Below the pieces are notes generated by a model, which saw nothing but the letters and a program-made list of their open reading frames with translations, searched no databases and was not told the origin of the DNA. Positions 53,361 to 63,800 of a DNA stretch of 64,000 nucleotides are shown here, in pieces. The DNA lies in the NCBI RefSeq assembly GCF_910596095.1, contig NC_056546.1, forward strand, positions 9,692,925 to 9,756,924. Direction: 5' to 3'. This DNA is from Thunnus maccoyii. Lineage: Eukaryota > Chordata > Actinopteri > Scombriformes > Scombridae. How positions within the stretch are numbered: position 1 is the stretch's first letter; each line of letters starts with the position of its first letter. A program made the translations under genes and the position numbers.

Positions 53361-56300
53361 TCAGGCATCAAGATCAGGCATAGTCAGCACACTGCTCATG
53401 CCACCTAAAGAGAAAGAAGTATGAATACATAGTAGCCCAGGTTCTTAAAGTTTTTCAGTCTTGACCAAAATAACCACATTGTTAGTATGATTCAGTCTCA
53501 TTCTACTTGAGATATGAGATATTGAGATATGATTTGAGATATTCAGCTAAATAACAAACAAGCAACAACATCAAATATGCTGTATGGAAAGCAAAAGTGT
53601 AACCATGTGGTATCAGTGAAAAGGGTGATTTTCCATGAAATTTAGCTGTCATAATGTTGGTAAAATAAAACTTAAGTACAAGTTTTTAGTCAAAGTACTA
53701 CATATATTAACTTAAAACATACAACGTACCAAAACTCTGGTTCAAAACTGCAAATATTGTCACAATTAGTTTTTTTCTGGTTATCTATAAATCTTCATCT
53801 CTATAAATCTGACTTATTAGGTTTTCTGACCAGTTATCTTGTCTCACCAATGAGGGAAGCTGCTCTGCATCTGGCAGTTCCCATGGTCATGGATCCAGGG
53901 ATCTCTTGCCCGTTGACTGGGTTCACGCACCAGCAGTGCTTCCCAAAGCATTGCTGGGCCCGGTAGAGGCCGCGTGAGTCACAGACAGGGCGGAAACCTG
54001 GCACCTGCACGGCCTTCATACCAGCAGCCTCCAGCTGGCACTCGGTGGCCTGCTGAGGGACTGGGCGAGTGGGGGGAGGAAAATGGAGAAGAAGAATGTC
54101 AGAGAAAAAAGTGTTAACATGGGAGGGGAAAAAAGGAGGATGTAATTGTAACCATGAATTCTTATTATGGTTAGATAGGATAAACATGATTCATAGATAC
54201 CTGTTTTGTCTGGGGCTCCAGTGGAAGCCTCCTGCAATACAATCAGTGGAAGAAAGCAGAAATAAGAAAACGATCCACATCCTGAGCTTTGTTTTAGTAG
54301 AAAATAATGGGATTAAATCCATAAGAGGAACAAGACACAACTATCAGTGTCACCGTATTAATGCTGGACTTTTAAAAAAAAATGTGTGATAGGAACTTGC
54401 AGTAGAAAAAAAATGGATTCAATGGTTACTAGAGCTTGACTGAGAAATCTCCTAGACTGTTATATCAGTATCAGAATATTTGTCGGCTGATAAGTAACTA
54501 GACTCTAAACGCTTCGCTCATAGAGACTGAGGACAATCTCCCAGCTTTTGTTGTTAAAACTGGGTGGAAACAATTAGAGGGTTTAAGAAAAAAAAAACAA
54601 CTGCATTGCAGAACCAATCCAAAGTCTTTAGGGCAGCCCGTCATATTGGGGCGGTGACATGCAGTTGACTATGGAGGAGAATGGGGGAAGAGCATCATTT
54701 CCAGTAAGGTGTGTCCTTGACAAAATGTAAGGGGCGTTGGTTTGTTAGTGGCCATTCTCGCTGCCGGTCAAGCAACTTCTGTGCATTTAGAAATCCCCAG
54801 ACTTCGGTAGGCGGAGATCTCCGTTTGTCTGGTATCGTAAGACTAGTAAGTCACAAGAAACTATCTGAAAGATAGTTTGTCCACCAGAGAGCACTAAAAA
54901 GTCAAATTTACAACTGCAAAGTGTCCCGCTCAGTATATACTGTATAACTTACAATTCTTTACAAAACAAATTTAAGGGATCCTCGTTAAAATATGTACAT
55001 AAAAGAAATATCAATCAATATCTCTTTATTAAAGTTCTCAAACCTTCCAATATTGATTTTAGTATCGACCTTAAGAATCATGTAATAGGCTCTTTTACCT
55101 CATCCACAGAGTCATCCATCAGCTCGGGCAAGGCACTCATGGGCATGTGCATCCGCACAGGCATAACATCTACAGACAGAAGACAGCGTGTGTTAGATGT
55201 AGAAAAACATACTGATAAGTTAGACCCCAACAGAAAGAAATGGGAAGAATACTGCTGAGGAGAAATAGATATTTAAATCCAGTCTAACACCCAAAGAAAG
55301 TCATCCCTACACAGCTTGTTTTAAACACTGACAAGGATTGTATCAATTTTCTAAAAAGTTCAATTATGTTTTTGTGTCTACTGGGAAAGTCCCATGCATT
55401 CCCAGTAAGTGTGTGGTTCAGTTAGGATTTAGATTTAGAAAAAAGAGGAAGAAATTGGTTTGCATGTAAGTCCCCTGAACTGATTTACTGATTTCAAATG
55501 CTTTGTTACTGTTTATTTTTCTCTCTTTCTATCATGTTATTTATCAATTCTGTAGTGTAGGACACTGCGCTAAATGCCAACAGTGTATTCTATATCCCTC
55601 CTAATTTGAATTAATTTTGGCATCCTCACCAGATCTTCCCTTCGTCATCTCTGCCTTCAGGCCGTTGTTCTGTTCCTCCAGAGATTTGATGTCATTCATC
55701 TGGCGGTACATGAAGAAGCCGATCATAAACTGGCCCACAATCAGCACACAGGCCAACAGGGTTATAAATGCCACTTTATAGGCCCGAGTGGGACGGCCAC
55801 TGGAAAGCAGGAAGGAATGGAATCAGAGGGATAAACAGTGAAAAAAGGAGAGAAGTCTTGAGATTTAATATGAAAGGAAACATTATCATTAGTCATTTTA
55901 TCTGTTTAAGTATCAGTTCTTGGTCAAAAAAGGGCCAAAAATATTGATCAAGAGTCAGAGAAGAAAAAGGTGAGGAATGCAAATTATGAGGAACATCGTA
56001 GAGGCTGATGCTTGGCCGAGAATCGGAGAATTCTCTAAAACAGGAACCTCAGCCACGCTACGTAGTGTATATTTCATCAAAGACTGAGTGATGAAATCAG
56101 CTGTTGCCAAGCAGATTCCTATGTGAAAGTTTGGGAATTTTTCATATCTGCCTTTTCCCTTGTTAACTCACACCAAAGAGGAGTTTGGAAAATCGCATTT
56201 ATCCAAATGACGTCCTCTCTGATATGCTTTAATCTCAGCTAACTGGTATGTCAATTTTGTAATAATTTGGTACTAAAAGTCATTAAATACAGTATTGATT

Positions 56301-57155
56301 TTGTAATGTTCCAATCAGGATCTTTTTCCTCTAAGTCTTTAAACACAATATGGTCTATGAAGACATCTACCTATAGAAAAAAAGAAAAACCCTTTTAAGG
56401 GACCATACAGGTTTTATTACTCTAAAAATCATGTATACTTTACAATATAATACTGTTGACAAATTTTAAATACATGCTTTAGACTATTTTTTTAGGAGTT
56501 ATATTAATTTCCATACAACATGAAAATCTATCAGCAGGCTCTTGGAACTGGCTACAGATTGGTAATCAATTACTTTAGTGATTATTATTGTGTGATACTG
56601 CATTACCTCATAACAATAATGTAATTTAAAAAAAAAAAATGCAATTGATTTTTATGCCAACCACTGGTTGTTTGGAAAGTAGGAAATTACATAAAAATAC
56701 AAAACAAAACACCATGTTTTACATCATAGTTATATGTAAAGTGAGAGTACATGTAGTTTGTTGTAAATAGGTTGGTACGATCTGGCCCCACCTATTCAAA
56801 TGTAGTCCAGTTCAATCTCATCTTAGGTAAAATCACAGGAAACTCACATTTTCTCTGTTATTCTTCCTCTCTCTCTCTCTCTCTCTATGTGACACATCAA
56901 AAATGTTTCTTTCTTCCATCTTTTTATCAGGATTTTTTTATGATCTCATCAAAGTATTCTCTTGTACTAATTTAAATGGTTTAATTGTTTTTTGGACCCA
57001 ATACTGTGATGGGTCTACTGTGGTTGGGACCCCATTAAAACATAAACAAAGAAAGACAAACACAGTCCTTACCTCTGTCCTGATGCTCCTACATTGATGG
57101 CTGTTTGGCTGGGAGGGCTGAGGAGAGGCTGGGTTGTGTTCTCGGGGTCCGACAT
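53361..57155 (-). CDS. cd74: CD74/MHC class II invariant chain-like protein, 203 aa, six coding exons, no trimerisation domain
   Basis: Coding exons on the minus strand are 57155-57073, 55799-55630, 55169-55099, 54231-54201, 54060-53848 and 53404-53361 (stop TGA); phases agree at every junction. The product has a 34-residue cytosolic tail with a dileucine (QPLL, residues 9-12), then a type II membrane segment at about 35-59 (FITLLACVLIVGQFMIGFF). Next come a helical linker, a methionine- and proline-rich CLIP-like stretch at 86-99 (VMPVRMHMPMSALP), a short linker (EASTGAPDKT), and a thyroglobulin type-1 domain at about 123-183. All six domain cysteines are present (126, 145, 156, 161, 163, 183), including the CWCV motif. 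CD74 escorts MHC class II molecules to endosomes and blocks their groove through CLIP. The roughly 70-residue trimerisation domain expected between CLIP and the thyroglobulin domain is not encoded in any exon I can find. Paralogue (cd74a or cd74b) not assigned. Confidence 0.92.
54232..55098 (-). other. cd74 intron 3, where trimerisation-domain exons would be expected
   Basis: I read this intron on the minus strand for exons between the CLIP-like exon and the EASTGAPDKT exon and found none. It is AT-rich, with a short stretch (about 54870-54895, TTTGTCCACCAGAGAGCAC) that also occurs inverted near 23600-23625, so part of it is a dispersed repeat. The flanking exons join in phase without any extra exon. 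Confidence 0.6.
56867..56886. repeat. (CT)n microsatellite in cd74 intron 1
   Basis: About ten CT units within the 1.27 kb intron between cd74 coding exons 1 and 2. Confidence 0.85.
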
Positions 57156-57258
57156 CTTCACGCAAACACAGACCTGGAAACGCACACATACATTTTAACA
57201 CAGGTGTTTAAACACAAAAAATATAATGATACTGATACAGACATACTTACACATGTAC

Positions 57259-57261
<3 letters not shown>

Positions 57262-57321
<60 letters not shown>
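57262..57321. repeat. (AC)n microsatellite in the cd74 5' leader or first intron
   Basis: About 30 uninterrupted AC units ((GT)n on the cd74 strand) lie about 110 bases upstream of the cd74 start codon. Confidence 0.95.
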
Positions 57322-57327
<6 letters not shown>

Positions 57328-57406
57328 TAATACTGTACTTTGTTTCTGGTGAGGTTCCAACAAGCTGTTCCACAAATGCAAATGGAGGGATTCAGTGAGA
57401 TTTTAC

Positions 57407-57470
57407 CTTTATTTCTGCGGACAGACAGGAGGAACTGAAAGTAACAGGCGGGGAAAACCAACACTCTCAA
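57407..57470 (-). other. Probable non-coding first exon of cd74
   Basis: A donor (AAAG|GTAAAA, exon edge at 57407) and a later acceptor (GTTTCCAG, exon edge near 57173) would remove an intron containing a (GT)n tract and leave a short leader before the ATG at 57155. The upstream edge of this exon is a guess placed below the X/Y module. Unspliced transcription through the repeat is the alternative. Confidence 0.4.
57431..57442 (+). promoter_or_regulatory. IRF/ISRE-like element near the cd74 transcription start
   Basis: GGAACTGAAAGT resembles an interferon-regulatory-factor site (GAAANNGAAA type) with one weak half. Invariant-chain genes are interferon-inducible in vertebrates, which fits the position between the X/Y module and the first exon. 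Motif-level evidence only. Confidence 0.35.
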
Positions 57471-57507
57471 ATTGTACTCTGGGCTGGATTTCTTTCAAAC
57501 TAAATTT

Positions 57508-57547
57508 CTGATTGGTTGCTCATGTTGATGCATAATCAGTTACCAGG
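57508..57547 (-). promoter_or_regulatory. X/Y-box-like module upstream of cd74
   Basis: On the cd74 sense strand an X1-like CCTGGTAACTGAT is followed by an X2-like ATGCATCA (57547-57526), then by CCAATCAG (57515-57508). The last is a perfect Y box (CTGATTGG) in inverse orientation. In MHC class II and invariant-chain promoters these elements bind RFX, CREB-type factors and NF-Y and recruit CIITA. The module lies about 70-110 bases before the likely first exon, which is the expected place. Spacing from X2 to Y is only about 10 bases and Y is inverted, so it is not canonical. Confidence 0.6.
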
Positions 57548-58525
57548 GGCAGAGTGTAACGATATTTAGCAATCATCAGACAGCTGCTGTAGATGTTTTT
57601 AGTTCCTTTTGATATTTATATATCATTTAAATATATTAATTAAAAGAAAATAATATGCCAATGATAAGGATTAGGGAAAAAATGATTAAATTAGTGTTTG
57701 GGTGTTAGTAATATTATTTTTCAGAAGTATTTAGCTAGTAGTAATAATAGTATTCCAAGTAATATTCTGGTTTGAGGGCTTTTTATTCTCTACTGAGATG
57801 TTTGCATTGTGGGTCCTTTGTTTTCTGTAGAATTAAATTCATAATATTTCATCTTTCAGGATTAATTTATCCAAAACATAGTCACACAAATCACCTTTTC
57901 TGGCTCTTGATCATAGCCCCTGAGCTTTTAGGTCCTTTTAGACCCCAGTATTCAGACACTGTAAAGTCATTTCAAGACAACGGAGGAAGTGTCAAAAAGA
58001 TTATACAGAAATATTGATGTATTTTTTGATTTTAATTATACATTATGAATAAATATCAACATCTGCTTAGAGATCTCTGCTCATCGTGTCTTATTTTCCT
58101 CCTGTATACCTATTCTAAATATGTATGGACATATACATAAACCAAAATTATGGCATCTCACATATGAGCTTGCTCACCTAAATCAGATTTTTTTGGAAAG
58201 TTGATCAACACTGATTTATGACAAGTAGAGATAAAATGACAGTCTGACATTTGAGAGGCGGTGGCTGATTAAAGGAAGTGAAAGTGCAAAGAGGGGCACA
58301 GGGGGGATGTTGTGAGACACTAACAGTTGCAGGAAATCAAACAATTATCATATGACTAATGTCTGATATATTTAATCCCAGTAAAGTTAGTAAAGTGAAG
58401 CAGAAAGTTGTAGTCTAGCCATAGTTGCATCATCTACATGATGCAACTATGAGTTACATCAGCACATACAGAATAAAATCTGAAATTCTGTGGCAAATGA
58501 TTGAGATGTGCAATGAACATTGATT
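57548..58525. other. Intergenic between cd74 and srbd1
   Basis: AT-rich; nothing recognised beyond the cd74 upstream module at its left edge and the foldback MITE at its right edge. Confidence 0.55.
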
Positions 58526-58529
58526 TTAA

Positions 58530-59064
58530 AATGACTATTGGTACAGTCTTACAGTCTGTCAGCTGCCTGTATAAACACTGAAACAGGTTTTGCTTGCTAC
58601 AATGATTCATTCTTCCTTGTTCATACTGATGGGGGACAAAATCCACTGTTCTCTTTTTTGAGCAAAAATATATTTAAAAGTTTTTATGAAGTTAATATGA
58701 GGTTTCAACTGTCTGAGTTAGTCAAATAAAGAGGATATCTTCCATAGTTAAAATATTTTTAGCAAAAAAATTCCCTCTTTGTGTCTCGACGGACAGTGTT
58801 TTTCTGCTCAGTTGCAGTGGAAGGATCATAACATAAAGAGGAAATTTGGCACTAAAAAGACTATTAAAGATATTGACTTGATTTGAGTAATGTGGAGGGC
58901 TGAAATTAACTTTTAAATACCTTTTTTCCACGGAAGGAGGGCTGTGGATTTTGTCCCTCATTTTTTGGCCAGTATGAAGCAAGAACAACATGTGTCACGA
59001 GTTCATTTGGGCACCTGACTATTGTTTTAATGCAGACTTGAAAAATTGTTTTAAAGGTTTTCCT
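58530..59064. mobile_element. Foldback MITE between cd74 and srbd1 (copy C)
   Basis: TTAA borders lie at 58526-58529 and 59065-59068. The two halves are inverted copies of each other: GGGGGACAAAATCCACTGTT on the left against the reverse complement of GGCTGTGGATTTTGTCCC on the right. Shared segments with the copies at 44285 and 47862 include AACACTGAAACAGG and TTTGGGCACCTGACT. The element ends about 130 bases before the presumed srbd1 promoter. Confidence 0.75.
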
Positions 59065-59193
59065 TTAATAATAATGATGAATATACTGAACATTTGTATA
59101 CTTAAGAGGAAGAAGAAGAAACGGGTTCTGCAGAAACATTTTCATTATCATTTTCATTATTATTCATGTCAATCTGCTGCTACACACTCCAGT

Positions 59194-59397
59194 CCAGTAG
59201 GTGGCGGTAATGAGCCTGTAAGTTGACTTATCAAGCGAAGAAGAATGACGTCATCCTTTACAGACTTTAGGACGCTGTGATTGGTTGAACTCACACTGTT
59301 GCAGGAAACAGCTTTTCTGCATCAGTAGCTGGTTTCCAACGCAGTAACTGTCACACAGCAGCCATAAAGAATATTGAGCATTTTCTACGGAACAAAG
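59194..59397 (+). promoter_or_regulatory. Probable srbd1 promoter and non-coding first exon
   Basis: A CTCF-like CCAGTAGGTGGCGGTAA (59194-59210), a perfect palindromic CRE TGACGTCA (59246-59253) and an inverted CCAAT box GATTGGT (59279-59285) lie together. A possible leader exon follows, ending at a donor CAAAG|GTACC (59397/59398). CRE plus CCAAT without an obvious TATA is usual for housekeeping genes. The exon edge is a guess. Confidence 0.45.
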
Positions 59398-59869
59398 GTA
59401 CCATTCGTTACGTTTTACATCATGTGAGGCAGTTGTGTCCGATAGGAACATGACACGGTGAAGCGGCAGCTAGCCAGCTAACTTTGCTAGCTTTACCGTG
59501 AAGCGCCAAATTTGAAATTACAGCTAACCTTGGTTGTGATAGCTAGCAGACATATGCAAGTTAATGGTCAATGCTGTTTCAGTAAATGCAATATTGCTAC
59601 TAAAGTCAGCACAGATAACATGCTTTCTATTTAACGGTTATTTGCTTGGTAACAATGTGTGAACTGTGGGTAATTTAGCACTTCTATGGTAAGGCTCTTA
59701 CCATAATTTTATGAAGTCAGTTAGCAAGTGGTAAATTACAGTAGGGCTGCAACTAACGATTATTCTCATTATCGATTAATCTGTTGATTGTTTTCTCGAT
59801 TAATTTATTAGTTGTTTGGTCTATAAAATATCAGAATCAGGTTTATTGCCAAGTAGGTTTGCACATACA

Positions 59870-60730
59870 GTTGGGTCCATAGTCTGAGACCGCTAGTCAA
59901 GATAGGCTACTTCTATTTTGCATTTGTTTCAAATGTAATGCAGTTTTTTTCATTACAAATGATAATATCAGCTTAACAATTTGAGTGATACTTTGAATCT
60001 TTGAAAAATGTACATGAATTTCAGAATATCTTAGTATTTTAGTATGTCACACTTTTACTTTAATGGCAGCATACACTCGCGCATGGACTCCACAAGTTTG
60101 TGCAAATAGTCTTCAAATGCCCCCATAAATATTCACTGGGGTTGAGGTCAGTTGAATGTGGAGGAAAGTCCATGACATCCTTGGTCTTCTTTGGTCTTGA
60201 AGTAGCTCTCGCAAAGGCTTTGAGGTGTGTTTGAAGTCATTATTCTGCTGCAGTATGAGTCCTTTTCCACAAAGATGCAAACAGAGGGTGTAGCATGTCT
60301 CTGAAGGTACAGGCTACACCCTGTCCAAGTTACTTGTCCTTGGACAGGGTGTAATCAGTTTGGTGCAACTTTAGAGTAGGAAAAACACCCCCAGACTAGA
60401 ATATTCCCTCCACCATGTTTCACAGCTGGTTTGATACACTCGTCTCCTTAGATACACCCCTCTGTTACTGTCATAAATCTCAAACTTGGATTCATCAGTA
60501 AATAGGACTTTTTTCCAATCATCCACTGTGAAATGCTGGTATTTCACCCCAAGCGTTTCCCCTCCTGAGAAGTGGTTTAGAAACTGCTACTTGTCCTCTG
60601 AGACCACTACACTCTGTAATGAAGTTGCTTTTCTATCTCTCAGGGAACTAAGCTTGATGTATTGATCCTCTGATGGTGCAGTTACTTTAGGTCTGCCTCA
60701 TCATACTTTGGATACAACTGATCGAGCTAA
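59870..60730 (-). pseudogene. Degenerate Tc1-like transposase remnant
   Basis: On the minus strand 60173-60138 reads MDFPPHSTDLNP, followed by SEYLWGHLK. This corresponds to the conserved DWPxxSPDLNPIExLW region around the last catalytic acidic residues of Tc1/mariner transposases. Upstream on that strand are in-frame traces of the family (for example CETWWRE-like), broken by stops and frameshifts. Clearly inactive. Confidence 0.65.
60315..60353. repeat. Perfect 15-bp hairpin inside the Tc1 remnant
   Basis: TACACCCTGTCCAAG (60315-60329) and CTTGGACAGGGTGTA (60339-60353) are exact inverse copies with a 9-base loop. Not expected in a Tc1 coding region, so it looks like a local inverted duplication. 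Confidence 0.8.
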
Positions 60731-60822
60731 CCGAGCTAATCGAACTGAACTAATCAACTAATCGTTGCAGCTCCAAATTACAGGACAGATGCAATTGTAG
60801 CTAACTTAACCTTCTCTAACAG

Positions 60823-63800
60823 ATGATGCGAAGACCCCGAACGACAACTGGCAAAGCTGTAAAGTACCAAGATGTGGACTCAGACCTGTAAGTGATTTTT
60901 ATCCTTCTGGAGTATATTTTCACTGTTTTTAAGAATGACAGTGTTATCAGTTCTCATGTTCATCACAGGGCTATAAGAGAAATGAAGACACACATACTCA
61001 TAGGCAAACCTGGGGAAAACATATAAAGTAGCAGAAAGAATTCTTATTCTGTCATTCTTTGGTTTGGTTTGGTTTTATTCTGTCATAAACCAACCCACAC
61101 ATAACACACATTTTCACATGTTCAGTAGGAAAACTAACAAACGAAAGCACACAGATTCAAACTATGAACATAAAACATGGACATGCAGAAAAACAAACAA
61201 AACTGCAAACAGCACATAAAACAAAGAGTCAAAAACATTCAAAGTTAACATGACCTATTTCTATTGTGGTCCTGGTTTACCCCAAAATCATGACAACAAC
61301 AAATACCGCTGTGCCCCTGCTACGTTACTGACTGAATATTGTGAGATGCAGATATAGTAGATAATCATTAAACAAGTTGTACAATTTTACTAAAATACTA
61401 GATATATTCATCCATCTCTCCTCTTTCCATTTCATTAAATAAGAAATTTATACACCTGTCATCATCTGGTAAACTGTTCCAAATGTCACCCCCCACACTC
61501 TGAAAAGATATAGATCCAAAACTGCCATATCTTTGTATTTTGACTGAATTTTGACTATTCTTCAAAACACCTAGTACTTATAATATGCTGATCTTATGCT
61601 ACTTTGTTCTTACTTTACCATCAGGTCATTTTCCCAGATAATAAGCAGCGATGATGAGGATAATGAAGAATGGAGGCCGTCAGAGCCAAAGCCGAAAGCC
61701 CCCAGCCGGACCGCCAGAGCCCCTGCAACAGGGGAGAAGAAAGCTGCTGCCAAGAGAACTGCTAAATCAAAGGAACCAAAAGAACCCAAAGCTCCCAGAG
61801 TGCCTAAAGAGCCTAAGCCAAGGGCACCACGAAAACCTGCTGCAGAGCGCAAAACACGGGCCCCTACACTCCTGAAGGATCCTGCTGCATCAGGTCTGGC
61901 TGGAACAAAGAGGAAAAAAATTGATGAGGGCAAAAATGATGATGAGGCTGGACAAGGTGACGGAGGAAAGCCAACAGACTGTCCAGAGGGAGAGAGGGCC
62001 AAAGAGGGTGAGCCAAGTATCAGAATGAAGGAGGAGGTAAGACTAATGATAATTTTAGTAACACACACACACAGTAGTATGCCCTCAAAGAAGTACTGTA
62101 ACACAGGTTTATAACTGACTTTAGAATATCTGTGTGTTACTGTGCTCTGTGTTCTAATATATTGAATAAATTTAGTTATTTTCACTGAGTTTTTCATTCT
62201 TGTTTCAACAGTTTATAAATACAACAATGCTCTCTGTTGTGTATGCCTCATGTTACCTTCTAACAAACAAAGTACATATCCCATTATTAATTTTACATCA
62301 CGTGTTTCTCATCCCTTTTTCTTTCTTTTTCTGTTTTCTCTTGTAGAGGGTGTCATTTATTGTTTCAGAAGCCCATCAGGCAGACAGATGGGCAGGCGAG
62401 GGGTCATCAGTAGCTGGGTTTAAAGTAAAGAAAGAGGAAGTGAAGGAGGAAGATTTCACATTTGGTGAGCCCTCTCTAAAGAAACAGAAGACCAGTGGTG
62501 CCTGCCAGGGACAACACACTGCCTTACCGTCATCAACAGCACAAGCTCTGAGGAATGAACTCAATATGAACTGGGACCTAATAGAGGTATTTTAGGCTTT
62601 GTATGTGTGTGTGTTTTATGTGGGGAAAAGGGTTTGTCTGACTGCCAGACACACATCGCTAAAATGTGTGGACAATTTGAAAGTGACCCAATGGAGCATC
62701 CCTGAAACTGCACCAACAATTGAAAACAGCAAAACTTGTGTTTTTACATGAAACGCTGCCAACTGAAAGATAAAACCTGTCCAGTAACCACATAGCAGTA
62801 ATGTTGATAGCCGATTGATACAGGCTTTTAATAAAATATAACTACCTTGGTGAGTTGAGTGCCATGTGTACATTAAGATGCAAAGGACGGGAAATGTCAA
62901 CATTTTACCAGTACAAGTTGTTCTTTCTCATGACTGAGAGCACCCAGACTCAAGCAGCTGTCCAATAGGTGAGCTGAACACTCATAGTGACAGTATGCAT
63001 ATCCATAGTTACTTATATCTGGACAAAATGACTACAAAACAGTTTAATAGTTGGTGTTTATATTGTCAGTGTCTGACAGCCTACTTATTATATGGATATA
63101 CTGTATGAATATCTGCATGTATGTGTCTTTCCGCTTAGGTGCTGTCCATCCTGACATGTGTGGAGCGATGGGTGTGTGCAAACATCATAATGCTGCTGCG
63201 TGAGGAGAACACTGTGCCGTTCATGGTGCGGTACCGCAAAGAGATGATTAACCAAATGGACGCTGATGCCGTCCGAGACGTCCAGCTGGTATATGAGGAG
63301 TTATGGTAGGCAAATGAAACATCTTACACCTTATTACCCCATTAAATGCATGCAGAGGCACATTCAGATACAGTCTCCTCAAACCTCAGCCATGAAATGT
63401 TTTCTCATATAAGCCGAGCAGAACAGGGTTTATCTCCAGGCAGCATGTTTGACTTTGGCCACTAGATGGTGCTAGTGGTCAAGCTTTGAGGCTTGGAACA
63501 TTTTACATATGTGCATATGAATACTTTTTATCTTGTGTAGCTGTGTGTGTTGTAATTGTTTAATGTATATAATCTGTTTGCATGTGTCTACGTGTTTGTT
63601 GCTAAAGCTCTCTGGCTAGGAAGACCCAGTCTGTAATTCAGACCCTGAAGAAGGATGGGGTTTTGACTGCTGAGCTGGAACAAGACCTGAGGAGCTGCCG
63701 ATCAGCTGATGAACTGGATCATGTGGTCAGAATGACATTTTTAGGCTAAAGTAATACCTGTAATTTCATTTGTGGTTGTTTATCCACACTTTGCATGAAA

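Larger units (their letters stand above)
59743..60773 (+). mobile_element. hAT-like MITE ends enclosing a Tc1 remnant
   Basis: The left end GGGCTGCAACTAACGATTA and right end (reverse complement) GGAGCTGCAACGATTA form imperfect inverted repeats. Between them lie a TTTATTGCCAAG fragment and a degenerate Tc1-type transposase on the minus strand, so several elements are nested. The whole lies in the presumed leader intron of srbd1, ending 49 bases before its start codon. Confidence 0.6.

Noticed and set aside
56938..57201. 87-codon minus-strand frame overlapping cd74 exon 1
   Set aside because: Out of frame with the cd74 start (MSDPENTT...), reads past the donor into the intron and has no family resemblance.
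61610..62197. 195-codon minus-strand frame
   Set aside because: Antisense shadow of srbd1 coding exon 2; the plus-strand frame has matching splice sites and family similarity.
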